Below are positions 17,964-25,962 of a stretch of DNA of 64,000 bases, in pieces. Made by a program: the position numbers and the translations under genes. A model generated the notes under the pieces. It saw only the letters and a list, made by a program, of their open reading frames with translations, was not told where the DNA came from and made no database searches. The stretch is from Pelosinus sp. UFO1. Lineage in GTDB: Bacteria; Bacillota; Negativicutes; DSM-13327. The stretch spans positions 4,518,001-4,582,000 of the forward strand of contig NZ_CP008852.1 in assembly GCF_000725345.1 (NCBI RefSeq). The letters run 5' to 3'. Numbering within the stretch: the first letter of the stretch is position 1; each line of letters begins with the position of its first letter.

Positions 17964-18832
17964 TATACTCCCCCATTTTTTCCTACTATCTTAGTTACAA
18001 ATACTTCTGCCGACCTTTGGCTTCTAATTTTTGCAGCAAGGTACTCGGCTCCGGCCTGCTCCTCTACTAGTCCAAAGACAGTAGGCCCGCTGCCCGACAT
18101 CAAACTGGCCATTGCACCGTATTGCATCATAGTTTTTTTGAGTTCCTTAATTTCAGGATGCTCTTTAATTGTTACCGTTTCTAATACATTTTGCAAGCGA
18201 TTGGCTACACCAGTTAGATCGCCCTGGTTTAGACAAGCTACCACTCCATCAGTATCAGGATGATCTTTTACATCCTGTCCCCGATATTGGCGATAGACCC
18301 AAGCAGTCGAAACACCAATGGGCGGCTTTGCCAATACTACATAACAAGGTTTTAAGTCCGTAAGTGGCTTTAATAGTTCACCTCGTCCTGTTGCCAGCAT
18401 AGTACCACCTCGTAAACAGAAAGGTACATCTGAACCTAACTTAGCTCCGAGTATCTCCAATTCGGAAACAGATAAGCCTAACTTCCATAATTTATTAAGT
18501 CCCGTTAGCACACTGGCAGCATCTGTGCTGCCACCAGCTAAACCAGCAGCCACAGGAATGTTTTTTTCCAGATGAATATGTACACCTTTATTCACTTGAC
18601 AAGTTTCTTTAATCAGAGCTGCCGCTCGGTAAGCTAAGTTTCTATGATCACAAGGCAATCTGGAAATATTACTTTTCACACTTATATTGCCATTTTCTCT
18701 TTCTTCTAAATGAAGTATATCAGCAAGTTCTATGGCTTGCATTATCATTTCTACTTGATGAAACCCGTCCTCTCTTTTATAAAGGACATCAAGGGTTAAA
18801 TTAATTTTCGCATTTCCTCTTACTTTTAGCAT
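17963..18832 (-). CDS. ispE: 4-diphosphocytidyl-2-C-methyl-D-erythritol kinase
   Basis: GHMP kinase of the MEP isoprenoid pathway, phosphorylating the 2-hydroxyl of CDP-methylerythritol. The start motif MLKVRGNAKINLTLDVL, the ATP loop PVAAGLAGGSTDAASVL and the C-terminal LMSGSGPTVFGL are all intact. It is 289 aa from the ATG at 18832; a GTG two codons upstream is possible, but the AGGTGA in front suits the ATG. It lies next to purR across two inserted genes, as in B. subtilis. Confidence 0.96.
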   Translation of the reverse strand: MLKVRGNAKINLTLDVLYKREDGFHQVEMIMQAIELADILHLEERENGNISVKSNISRLPCDHRNLAYRAAALIKETCQVNKGVHIHLEKNIPVAAGLAGGSTDAASVLTGLNKLWKLGLSVSELEILGAKLGSDVPFCLRGGTMLATGRGELLKPLTDLKPCYVVLAKPPIGVSTAWVYRQYRGQDVKDHPDTDGVVACLNQGDLTGVANRLQNVLETVTIKEHPEIKELKKTMMQYGAMASLMSGSGPTVFGLVEEQAGAEYLAAKIRSQRSAEVFVTKIVGKNGGV

Positions 18833-18838
18833 ACTCAC

Positions 18839-19309
18839 CTAATCATTCATTTGCTTTACAGCAACTTCTTCCTGGGCTGTTAAGACTTGATCAATATCTA
18901 ATAAAATAATTAGACGATCGTCCGTCTTGCCAACTCCATTAATAAACCGAGAATCTACCGCGATTGAAGCCGGTGGCGTCTCAATGTTTGCGGTGCTCAA
19001 CCTTACGACTTCTTTCACTGCATCAACGGTAACACCTACGGTTTGTCCATTCATTTCTACAACAACAATCCGTGTATCATCATCATGCTCTGTTATTGAT
19101 AATTGAAATCTTTTTCTTAAATCAATCACCGGAATGATGCGACCCCTAAGATTAATAATTCCTTCCATGAAAGAAGGTGTTTGCGGCAACTTAGTAACTG
19201 GTAATAAGCGGTTGATTTCCTGAACTTTCGTAATAGGAAGTCCATACTCCTCACTTGCCAGCCGAAAAGTAACCAACTGTAATTCATCTTCTGCCTTTAT
19301 ATGCTCCAT
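18839..19309 (-). CDS. cheW: CheW-type chemotaxis coupling protein
   Basis: Single CheW domain (156 aa) that bridges chemoreceptors and CheA. The conserved LRGRIIPVIDLRKRF (here NLRGRIIPVIDLRKRFQ) and the VDAVKEVVRL segment are present. It stands alone, with no other chemotaxis gene in the window. I prefer the ATG at 19309; the frame also offers a GTG at 19327, but that is inside the GGGGGTG ribosome-site candidate. A TTCGACA (reverse Spo0A box) lies at 19348-19354 upstream. Confidence 0.9.
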   Translation of the reverse strand: MEHIKAEDELQLVTFRLASEEYGLPITKVQEINRLLPVTKLPQTPSFMEGIINLRGRIIPVIDLRKRFQLSITEHDDDTRIVVVEMNGQTVGVTVDAVKEVVRLSTANIETPPASIAVDSRFINGVGKTDDRLIILLDIDQVLTAQEEVAVKQMND

Positions 19310-19547
19310 ATGGTAATGCACCCCCACAAAACAATGATTTTATTGTATTCGACATGATAGGGGGGTTTGCCTGCAAATATCAGTAATATTTTATACAATA
19401 TATTTTATATCTTTTGGGATTGTCGAGCCTTTACTACTGAATTGTCGTCATGGATATTTTGACCCTTTACTACCCCTATTTATACGCTGCACCAGCCAAA
19501 CCATTTGAACATATAATAACTAAAGATTTTTTCAGGAGGTAGATTTT

Positions 19548-20180
19548 ATGAATCTTCGTACCCTCTACTTGCCCCACCGATTACTTACTGTTGATTTTAA
19601 GGAAGATAGCGAGAACCCTCTCATTGGAGAAATACAGCAGCTACTGGTCAAACAAGAATTTTATCAAGGACCGATCCATAATAAATATGATATAGAAACA
19701 ATCCGCGCCGTTACTTTATTCCAAGAAAAAGAGCACCTTCCTACAACAGGAATGGTAGATCCTCTTACCTACTGCCGCCTGCAACAAGCAAGAATCACTA
19801 CCATCAAATCTCTGCCTTCCAGTAAACGAGCTGATTTGTCCTTACCTAGAGCCAATATTTTGATTACCGAATCTTCTCGGCAACTGTCACTCTTTAATGG
19901 TAACACTCCTGTACGTCAGTATCCAGTAGGGATTGGTAAATCCGCCACTCCCACACCTCTAGGGGATTATTCCATTGTTTATAAAATGATGAATCCAGGT
20001 GGCATGTTAGGTACTCGCTGGTTAGGTTTAAATTTGGATTCGTATGGCATTCATGGTACCAACCAACCTTGGTTAATTGGTACTATGGTATCCCATGGCT
20101 GTATTCGTATGCACAATAGCAATGTTGAAGAACTCTTTTCCCTAGTAAAGGTGGGTACGCCTGTTTATATCCGGAATTGA
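19548..20180 (+). CDS. L,D-transpeptidase with peptidoglycan-binding domain
   Basis: 210 aa. The N-terminal part (about residues 20-75) is a PG_binding_1-like three-helix module (ETIRAVTLFQEKEHLPTTGMVDP). Residues from about 95 form a YkuD domain with the active-site set YGIHGTNQPWLIG then SHGCIRMHN, including the catalytic cysteine. No signal peptide is seen, as in some spore-associated YkuD proteins, so a role in spore cortex or forespore wall is conceivable. AGGAGG precedes the ATG. Its 3' end overlaps the convergent HipA-like gene by 39 bases. Confidence 0.88.
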   Translation: MNLRTLYLPHRLLTVDFKEDSENPLIGEIQQLLVKQEFYQGPIHNKYDIETIRAVTLFQEKEHLPTTGMVDPLTYCRLQQARITTIKSLPSSKRADLSLPRANILITESSRQLSLFNGNTPVRQYPVGIGKSATPTPLGDYSIVYKMMNPGGMLGTRWLGLNLDSYGIHGTNQPWLIGTMVSHGCIRMHNSNVEELFSLVKVGTPVYIRN

Positions 20181-20933
20181 CTGACATAAACGCAATACGA
20201 TTGCATCCACCATTTCACAGCGGCTTATCATAAAGGCAAGCAACGCTTCTCGCTCTTCTACTTTGGGCAGCCACTCCTGAGGAATGCTCTCTACAAGCTG
20301 AACTAAATCCTCCTTAGTAATCTCTTTAACCCGGGCTGCAAAAGGAGCAAAATCTTTGGCGATGAGAAAATAAGTAAGTAACCAACCATATACCCTACGT
20401 TGATTCACAGCTATTTTCGTTACTAGTTTTTCTAACGTCCCTACATTCCAGCGCCCACGCACAAATAGGTGAGAATTATCAATGGCATATAACATATGAA
20501 CAGAGTCTTTTACATGTGCTAATAAATTTTTGCGATTTTTTGTACGATCAATGTTGTGAAACATATGATCAAATAACATGACACCAGCCATAGCTGTTTT
20601 ATTCACAGCCTTATATAAATTATTTCGCGTGACATATCGATTACTATGAATATATTGACTGGCGAAATGCGTTCTACAACGAATCCCCGCAGCACGCATC
20701 CGCTTATTTTTTTGTAGTACCTGCTGATCAATCTCTAGCATATCTCCTGGGGGAAAACATAATTCCATCCGTTTACCAAACCAACATGCTATATATTCAT
20801 TCACTAGTACCTTTGCTCCCATGGGATTATTTTGTAATTTAACCACATATACGTTTCCGTCATTTGCGCGAAACACCTGAGGTGATGTAACACCAACTCC
20901 TACTGAACCAAGGTATTGAACTGCTGTTAGCAC
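20142..20933 (-). CDS. HipA-like kinase-domain protein
   Basis: About 263 aa, resembling the stand-alone 'HipA-like kinase' family of Firmicutes. Visible features are a glycine-rich N-terminal part, VYVVKLQNNPMGAKVLVNEYIACWFG (invariant Lys and helix C-like Glu), LFDHMFHNIDRTKNRKNLL (catalytic HxND/R-like loop) and YAIDNSHLF (DN-H in place of DFG). No HipB partner is adjacent, so a toxin-antitoxin role is not supported. Starts are ambiguous: GTG at 20933 (after GGGGGGAGGAA) or TTG at 20957. Function unknown. Confidence 0.75.
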   Translation of the reverse strand: MLTAVQYLGSVGVGVTSPQVFRANDGNVYVVKLQNNPMGAKVLVNEYIACWFGKRMELCFPPGDMLEIDQQVLQKNKRMRAAGIRCRTHFASQYIHSNRYVTRNNLYKAVNKTAMAGVMLFDHMFHNIDRTKNRKNLLAHVKDSVHMLYAIDNSHLFVRGRWNVGTLEKLVTKIAVNQRRVYGWLLTYFLIAKDFAPFAARVKEITKEDLVQLVESIPQEWLPKVEEREALLAFMISRCEMVDAIVLRLCQSIPDINRRTHLY

Positions 20934-21086
20934 CTTCCTCCCCCCCTCTTTTTCCAAGTTGCGATAAATTTTCCCTTATTTTTTTATCTAGTACTCTACA
21001 ATATATGCACCCTTATTAAATACTAGTAAAAAAATACCGCACAAACTACTTATATAAGCAGGTTGTGCGATATTTTTGCGCCTTCA

Positions 21087-22055
21087 TTATCCTTTGGGAG
21101 TTGTTGGTGTACCAGCAGTCTGGACTAACCAACTTGCAACCCAACCTACGGTAGAACTGCTATTAAGAACCACTCGATACCAGCCAAAGGCCTGTTCTTT
21201 AATGATTACTGTGTCACCTTTTTTCGCCTTGACCACCACAGGAAAATTAGTGCCTGGACCTGTGCGAATATTAACATTATCTCCGGTAATAGTACCTGTT
21301 CCGCTAACTCCCATACTCGTACCAGCAGTTTGAGGAATACCTGGTCCGGTTACATTAAATTCTCCATAACCCATACTTGGTCCGGTTACAAAATAGTTTT
21401 CTTCACCAACACCCTCAATATTTCCACCACCCGTCTGTGAAGCAGAAACAATGTCTTGGTTATTAAATAAGGATGTCGTTGCATCGGCGGTATTATACGA
21501 TATTTCGCTAACGTCTGTAACTGGCCCTAGGGCATACACATCCATTTGCGTTGTTACAATAACACGTGCCCAGAATTTAAGAACAATGGTAACATATACT
21601 TTACGTCTATCATGATGCTTATGGAATTCATAGTTTACATACTCAACAGTAAGATCGGCAGTAGCATCCATGCCTGGCTCTGCACCAGGAAGATCAATAT
21701 CCCGAGTAAAACGTACATGGCGTTTTTCAAATGCATGAACGGGTTGATTGGGCAGATCTGCTACATACATTACTTTTACTTCTAAATCACCGCGAATAAT
21801 AACCTTATTTCTAATAACATCTACTGTATCAATATCTACATCTTTTACATACACATCAATGACTTGTTCAATATCTGGCTTTTGCTCAGGTAGGAACATG
21901 TCAAATTCTACAACCTTTTGCTTCATTTCTGCGCCTAAGACTTGTTCGACTTCAATCGTTTCCGGGCCTGGCTCTGGACATCCGCAATTTTCTGCCATGG
22001 TATTCATTGTTTCAATATCTGTGGCCCTAGAACTTTGCTTTAACTCATCACTCAT
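21087..22055 (-). CDS. SPOCS-domain protein with C-terminal SH3b domain
   Basis: 322 aa. Residues about 35-190 form a SPOCS (DUF3794) domain as in the spore proteins SpoVID/SafA-associated family (EQVIDVYVKDVDIDTVDVIRNKVIIRGDLEVKVMYVADLP split over several strands). A Gly/Thr-rich linker leads to a bacterial SH3b domain (about 255-315: ITGDNVNIRTGPGTNFPVVV, GWVASWLV), which usually binds cell-wall material. Together they suggest a spore-coat or cortex-associated protein. ATG at 22055 follows GGGGGGAG. It is a diverged tandem relative of the next gene upstream (VADLPN.PVHA.E..H.R.T.DID.PGA shared). Confidence 0.85.
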   Translation of the reverse strand: MSDELKQSSRATDIETMNTMAENCGCPEPGPETIEVEQVLGAEMKQKVVEFDMFLPEQKPDIEQVIDVYVKDVDIDTVDVIRNKVIIRGDLEVKVMYVADLPNQPVHAFEKRHVRFTRDIDLPGAEPGMDATADLTVEYVNYEFHKHHDRRKVYVTIVLKFWARVIVTTQMDVYALGPVTDVSEISYNTADATTSLFNNQDIVSASQTGGGNIEGVGEENYFVTGPSMGYGEFNVTGPGIPQTAGTSMGVSGTGTITGDNVNIRTGPGTNFPVVVKAKKGDTVIIKEQAFGWYRVVLNSSSTVGWVASWLVQTAGTPTTPKG

Positions 22056-22092
22056 TAAACTCCCCCCCTTTAGAAACATATGACTACCTTAC

Positions 22093-22812
22093 TCATCCTT
22101 TAGGTTTGGTAGGCAGGCTGCCTACCGCGCCAATCTGCACTTCACGGTCGGCGATAACCTTACCAATAATCTTAAGTACGATGGAAATGTCAAACTCACG
22201 ACTGCAATGGTGATGGTGGTGTTTGTGATGCTTGTGGTTATTGCAATTATGGGCATCATTGCAATTATGGTGGTCGTGATCGTGGTCGTGGTGGTCGTCA
22301 TCACAATCATTGTCGCTATCGTCATCACAATCGTCGTCACAATCATCATCAGCATCATCATTGCAATCCATTTCGCCATATTTGTACTTGTAGGCACGAG
22401 ACCATTCATCACAATCATAATCTACAAATTCGACGAAGACACTGGCATCCGCATCCATACCTCGACGTGCACCAGGCATATCAATATCCTGAGTCCATCT
22501 GAAATGCTTGATTTCAATAGCATGCACAGGGTTATTAGGTAAATCAGCTACATAGATGGTTTTTACTTCGAATTCACCGCGAACGATTATTTTATCAAAA
22601 ATTACATCAACACAATTGATTTCTAAATTCTTGACAAAAACATCAATAATCTGTTCAACAGCAGGTTTTGTATCAGGAACAACAACATGGATATCCAGAA
22701 CCTTTTGTTCTTCTCCTTCTCCAATGACTTGGCGCACAATAATATTTTGCGGGCCAGTTTCCACTCCTAATGTACACGGATTATAGTTTTGACGAATATC
22801 TTTATCGTCCAC
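22093..22812 (-). CDS. SPOCS-domain protein with Asp/His/Cys-rich insert
   Basis: 239 aa. The SPOCS domain is split by a roughly 55-residue insert (about residues 148-205) made almost only of Cys, Asp, His and Asn (CDDDCDDDSDNDCDDD, then HHDHDHDHH, then HKHHKHHHHH). After it the domain resumes (REFDISIVLKIIGKVIADREV). The sister protein has only KHHDRRK at that place. The insert should bind metal ions such as Zn, Ni or Cu; a metal-loading spore surface protein is my inference. GTG start, with AAGGGGGG eight bases upstream. Confidence 0.85.
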   Translation of the reverse strand: MDDKDIRQNYNPCTLGVETGPQNIIVRQVIGEGEEQKVLDIHVVVPDTKPAVEQIIDVFVKNLEINCVDVIFDKIIVRGEFEVKTIYVADLPNNPVHAIEIKHFRWTQDIDMPGARRGMDADASVFVEFVDYDCDEWSRAYKYKYGEMDCNDDADDDCDDDCDDDSDNDCDDDHHDHDHDHHNCNDAHNCNNHKHHKHHHHHCSREFDISIVLKIIGKVIADREVQIGAVGSLPTKPKG

Positions 22813-22842
22813 ACGTATTCCCCCCTTTTTATGTTCTATTTA

Positions 22843-22870
22843 TATATATGCCGACATGATATTTTATGTG
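22843..22870 (-). promoter_or_regulatory. Possible sporulation sigma promoter upstream of the SPOCS genes
   Basis: On the minus strand CACATA, 14 bases, then CATATATA resembles sigma-E/sigma-K type boxes, about 30 bases upstream of the GTG of the SPOCS gene. The match is loose and based on eye only. Confidence 0.3.
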
Positions 22871-23016
22871 CAAAAAGGTTTAAACAAATGGCGTCAGTAA
22901 GATATTTTACTTCTAAAAAATATTATATTAGACATAACACTTTAACCGCTACTCGCATAGCATATAATAAATCCCTTTTCACAAGGTAGTGCTAAAATAA
23001 AGGAGGCTGTTAATTA

Positions 23017-23325
23017 ATGGATTATCCAAAATACGACTGTCATCATCACAAGCAAGACTATTGCCATATGGATGAAGAAGATCACTGTGATGAAATGCCC
23101 TATATGAAAGAAAAAATGGGTGAGGATTGTTATTCGAGCATGTGTTCAGATATGTCAAAAATGAAATGCAAAATGGAAAAAGAATGTGTGAAGACCTATA
23201 AAACTTATTACAAACTGTATAGAGTATGCCAATACCGCCTTTACAAAATTTGCCCCTGCTGTGGTCATGAATATGATTATCACAGGCACCGTGGCATGTG
23301 TCCTAAATGCGGCGTTTCTATGTAA
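23017..23325 (+). CDS. Small Cys/His/Met-rich protein with C-terminal zinc ribbon
   Basis: 102 aa, unrecognised. The first half is rich in Cys, His, Met and acidic residues (DCHHHKQDYCHMDEEDHCDEM), the middle is Lys/Tyr-rich (KTYKTYYKLYRVCQYRLY), and the end is a zinc-ribbon-like CPCCGHEYDYHRHRGMCPKCG with two CxxC pairs. AAAGGAGG precedes the ATG, so it is very likely translated. It is divergent from the His-rich SPOCS gene, 204 bases away. The shared metal-ligand bias suggests a common spore or metal-related role (inference). Tyr/Cys/Lys-rich small proteins are common in spore coats. Confidence 0.75.
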   Translation: MDYPKYDCHHHKQDYCHMDEEDHCDEMPYMKEKMGEDCYSSMCSDMSKMKCKMEKECVKTYKTYYKLYRVCQYRLYKICPCCGHEYDYHRHRGMCPKCGVSM

Positions 23326-23335
23326 TTTTGAATGA

Positions 23336-23433
23336 TAAGAAAAGACTTGGCTTAGGCCAAGTCCTCAGACGCAGGCAGAAGCCTTAGTCGTTCTTACTTG
23401 GAATCAAGGAAGTGTTATACTTTCTGATTCCGC
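23336..23433 (+). repeat. Family B repeat, full form
   Basis: Near-identical to the copy at 9201: hairpin GACTTGGC-TTAG-GCCAAGTC, linker, hairpin GGAATC...GATTCC. Loop bases differ from the first copy (TTAG against TTGT) while stems are kept. It is directly followed by a terminator, as is the copy at 9201. Confidence 0.9.
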
Positions 23434-23467
23434 AAAAAAAACCTACGGCTAGGCCGTAGGTTTTTTT
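23434..23467. terminator. Bidirectional terminator
   Basis: A run of A, then CCTACGGC-TAG-GCCGTAGG, then a run of T, between two convergent genes (the Cys-rich gene and the CAP-domain gene). The symmetric A/T flanks let it end transcription from both sides. Confidence 0.9.
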
Positions 23468-23483
23468 ACTGTTTTTTAAGGTT

Positions 23484-24185
23484 TTACTTGCCAATAAATT
23501 CTTGTACTACATAGGCTGATCCTTTGGAATCATAAGCGACACCAACCCCAACGTCTGTGTAGCTGGAATTAAGAATATTCGCCCTGTGACCTGAGCTGTT
23601 CATAAAAGCTGTTTCAGCAGTCGTTACATTTGTATTAATTGCTAAGTTTTCCCCTGCTGATTTATAGCTGATCCCCGCATTCGCCATCCGATCGAAAGGT
23701 GATTTACCATCCGGATCCGTATGAGCAAAGAAGTTACGTTGTATCATATCCTTCGCGTAATTTTCCCCTAATTTTGTTAACTGTGAATTAAGCTTCAATG
23801 GAGCTAAGCCATTTTTTGCTCTATCTGCATTTAATAAATCAAATGCTAATTTTTCATTTGCTGCCGTTCCCGTTGTTGCAGCAGGTGTTGTGGTAGTCGT
23901 GTTTCCTGTAGTAGTCGTTGTATTTCCTGTTGTAGACGTTGTAGATTTACTTGGCGTACTAACGTCTCCTTTACTTCCTCCATGACTTGAAACTAAGGCA
24001 ATCAAACCTAAAGCCAAAGCTCCATTTACGAGTCCTTTATTATCTTTACTCTTTTCGTCCTGGACACTGACCTCAGATTCAGCTGCGAACGCAGCTTTAG
24101 CAAAAATTCCGCCAAACGATGTCGTGACTAGTGAAACCGTTAAAAATCCAAGGGTGACCATACTAAATAACTTTTGGTTTTTCAA
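23484..24185 (-). CDS. Secreted CAP/SCP-domain protein (YkwD-like)
   Basis: 233 aa. An N-terminal signal peptide (MKNQKLFSMVTLGFLTVSLV onward, cut probably after AFA) is followed by a Ser/Thr-rich linker with TTTTTGN repeats and a CAP domain (about residues 108-233). The CAP domain has LNADRAKNGLAPLKLN, FFAHTDPDGKSPFDRM, AGENLA and SSGHRANILN, so the His/Glu cleft ligands are present. Related proteins are common in spore formers (YkwD, SafA-like), but their activity is unknown. Translation starts at a TTG behind GAGAGGTAGG. Confidence 0.87.
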   Translation of the reverse strand: MKNQKLFSMVTLGFLTVSLVTTSFGGIFAKAAFAAESEVSVQDEKSKDNKGLVNGALALGLIALVSSHGGSKGDVSTPSKSTTSTTGNTTTTTGNTTTTTPAATTGTAANEKLAFDLLNADRAKNGLAPLKLNSQLTKLGENYAKDMIQRNFFAHTDPDGKSPFDRMANAGISYKSAGENLAINTNVTTAETAFMNSSGHRANILNSSYTDVGVGVAYDSKGSAYVVQEFIGK

Positions 24186-24353
24186 TATAATTACCTACCT
24201 CTCTACTTAACATAATAATGCCTTTTATATTGGACATAAGAGTGTTTATTCCACATACAACAGCGAAAATCCTGTTTTTAGGTTGTGGTAATGTTTACAT
24301 AACAATATATTTCGATGTAAAAAAAATAGAACAATGGCATTGCGCCTTTTGTT

Positions 24354-24596
24354 CTATTGGCTTATATTTATTCTACTTCTCCTGGATTTCTTACTTTTCC
24401 ATAATTCTATGCACCCCGCCCCGCCATTTAACACGGCAAAGAGCCCTGCTCCCACTAGCCCTAGGCCACTTAGGATTTGATCATTCATAATAACAGCAAT
24501 ACCAGCACTTATTGCTACGATTCCAAGCATAAGATGAAAGACAAAATGGAACCCCCAAAAAGACCAATGTCTCCATAACCCGATATCCTTCTCCAT
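24354..24596 (-). CDS. Small membrane protein, unknown
   Basis: 80 aa with two hydrophobic helices (about residues 13-34 and 40-62) and a basic tail (WKSKKSRRSRINIS). A strong ribosome site (GGGGTGGGG) stands just before the ATG, which argues that it is real. No family recognised. It lies alone between the CAP gene and terC. Confidence 0.6.
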   Translation of the reverse strand: MEKDIGLWRHWSFWGFHFVFHLMLGIVAISAGIAVIMNDQILSGLGLVGAGLFAVLNGGAGCIELWKSKKSRRSRINISQ

Positions 24597-24840
24597 AACC
24601 CCACCCCTTTTGTTATTTATTTAAGGTCAACAATTACTATCTTTACTGTAAATAGAACAGAAATACTACAAGGATTATTATCAACTTATTCTTTACCAGT
24701 TTAATTAAATTAAAGTCTAGTAATTCAAATCTATCTTGTATCTCTCTATTGTATGTAAGTCAGCCCAGGTTAGTTTCAGCAATTATTTATATGTAATTTG
24801 CGGACATACAAAAATCCCAAGGCATATTGTAATAAAATTT
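24597..24840. other. AT-rich intergenic stretch without recognisable features
   Basis: Between the small membrane protein gene and the terC terminator I see no open frame with a ribosome site, no strong hairpin and no known RNA motif. Confidence 0.5.
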
Positions 24841-24897
24841 GGCTATCTACTGCAAAATAGCTCGCTCCTTTGATGTAAAAGGATAGCTACAATAGCC
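24841..24897 (-). terminator. Branched hairpin behind terC
   Basis: An outer stem GGCTAT/ATAGCC encloses TAGCT and TCCTTT paired with AAAGGA and AGCTA. On the minus strand it follows the terC stop and leads into AAATTTTATT. Likely terminator or 3'-end stabiliser. Confidence 0.5.
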
Positions 24898-24899
24898 TT

Positions 24900-25622
24900 T
24901 TAAGCATTCCGTTTGCGGCAGTGATGCACCACAAATGTACCAAAGAATATAGTTAACAAGATAGAGAAAAACACCGTTTGGCTAACATGGTAATTAAAGA
25001 CAGATGCCATCATTTTAGCGCCAATAATACTAATTAAAATATATGCCGTTGTTTCTAACTCTGGATATTTATTAATTAGGGTCAAAAAGATCTGCGCCAC
25101 CCCTCTCATCATCATGACACCAAAAATACCTCCTAGGTATAAAACCCAAATGTGATCGCTGATCCCAAAAGCAGCCAAGACGCTATCAATACTAAAAGCA
25201 ATATCCATAATTTCAACAGCTAATACGGTACGCCAAAAACCATGTGGCGTTTCCGTGACAGCATTATCCTTACCGCTTTTTTTATAAAAGTAGTGCTGAA
25301 ATGACATCCATAAAAGATACAAAGCACCAGCAGCTTTAATCCACCAGATTTTAATTAAATAAGTACCTAGGCCTATAGCGACAAATCGAAACAGATAAGC
25401 ACCTAATATACCATAAAACAACGCCCTTTTCTGACGATTTTTCGACAAATGCTTAACCATGATCGCTAGCACTAGGGCATTATCCGCTGATAACAGCCCT
25501 TCTAATAAAATCAAGCTACCGATAATCGCCCAATTCATAGGATTATAAACAACACTAGTAAATTCCGCCATATTAAAAAAATGAGAATAGTTTCCTAATA
25601 TCCCTGTAATAAATTCATTCAT
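24900..25622 (-). CDS. TerC/YceF-family membrane protein (probable metal exporter)
   Basis: 240 aa with about seven membrane helices. The TerC signature acidic helices are present: LEGLLSADNALVLAIMVKHL in the first half and MDIAFSIDSVLAAFGI in the second. B. subtilis relatives YceF and YkoY export manganese, in part to extracellular metalloenzymes, which is the most likely role here. The ATG at 25622 has GGAGG upstream; the frame opens 24 bases earlier. No yybP-ykoY riboswitch was found in front; instead a family A repeat lies about 125 bases upstream. Confidence 0.88.
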   Translation of the reverse strand: MNEFITGILGNYSHFFNMAEFTSVVYNPMNWAIIGSLILLEGLLSADNALVLAIMVKHLSKNRQKRALFYGILGAYLFRFVAIGLGTYLIKIWWIKAAGALYLLWMSFQHYFYKKSGKDNAVTETPHGFWRTVLAVEIMDIAFSIDSVLAAFGISDHIWVLYLGGIFGVMMMRGVAQIFLTLINKYPELETTAYILISIIGAKMMASVFNYHVSQTVFFSILLTIFFGTFVVHHCRKRNA

Positions 25623-25745
25623 TCCTATACCTCCGATTATTACCACCTATTCTTAACTATCTTTTTAATCTTATCAAAGCTCATATAACTCTTACCTTTC
25701 CAATTATATATATGTTAAATTGCAAGCAAAAACACAAAAATTTCA

Positions 25746-25875
25746 TAAAGAAGACTTGATTCAGATGGAGTTTTAACTCCATCTGAATCTTAGTCGCACT
25801 TATCCAGGGACTTAGCCGCTCTTAACTCCCGCTTATCGAAGATGGGAGTCTTAGAGCGGTTTAGTCATCGGATAA
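25746..25875 (-). repeat. Family A repeat, short form, minus orientation
   Basis: Reverse-oriented 130-nt copy: TAAAGAAGACTT, the GATTCAGATGGAGTT/AACTCCATCTGAATC hairpin, then the GACTCCC/GGGAGT hairpin with outer clamp GGATAA/TTATCC. It is the only copy of the six in this orientation. It sits between yabG and terC and is in the same sense as both genes. Confidence 0.9.
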
Positions 25876-25917
25876 ATAGAGGCACTAATTTAGATATCTA
25901 TATAAAGATAGAAAGTG

Positions 25918-25961
25918 AAAAACACCTCCAATGATCGCAAGTCATCATTGGAGGTGTTTTT
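25918..25961. terminator. Terminator behind yabG
   Basis: AAAAACACCTCCAATGAT pairs perfectly with ATCATTGGAGGTGTTTTT over an eight-base loop, directly after the yabG stop. A/T ends make it work in both directions. Confidence 0.9.
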
Positions 25962-25962
25962 A

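Noticed and set aside
20142..20933. HipAB toxin-antitoxin system
   Set aside because: Only a HipA-like kinase domain is present; no hipB-like helix-turn-helix gene adjoins, and the protein belongs to a stand-alone family.
22207..22542. Open frame on the plus strand opposite the His-rich SPOCS gene (many Val, Ile, Met)
   Set aside because: It is the antisense shadow of the Asp/His codon runs; no ribosome site and no membrane-protein pattern beyond the low complexity.
25623..25745. yybP-ykoY manganese riboswitch upstream of the TerC-family gene
   Set aside because: The characteristic conserved GGGGAGUA-type segments were not found; the space is AT-rich and then a family A repeat.
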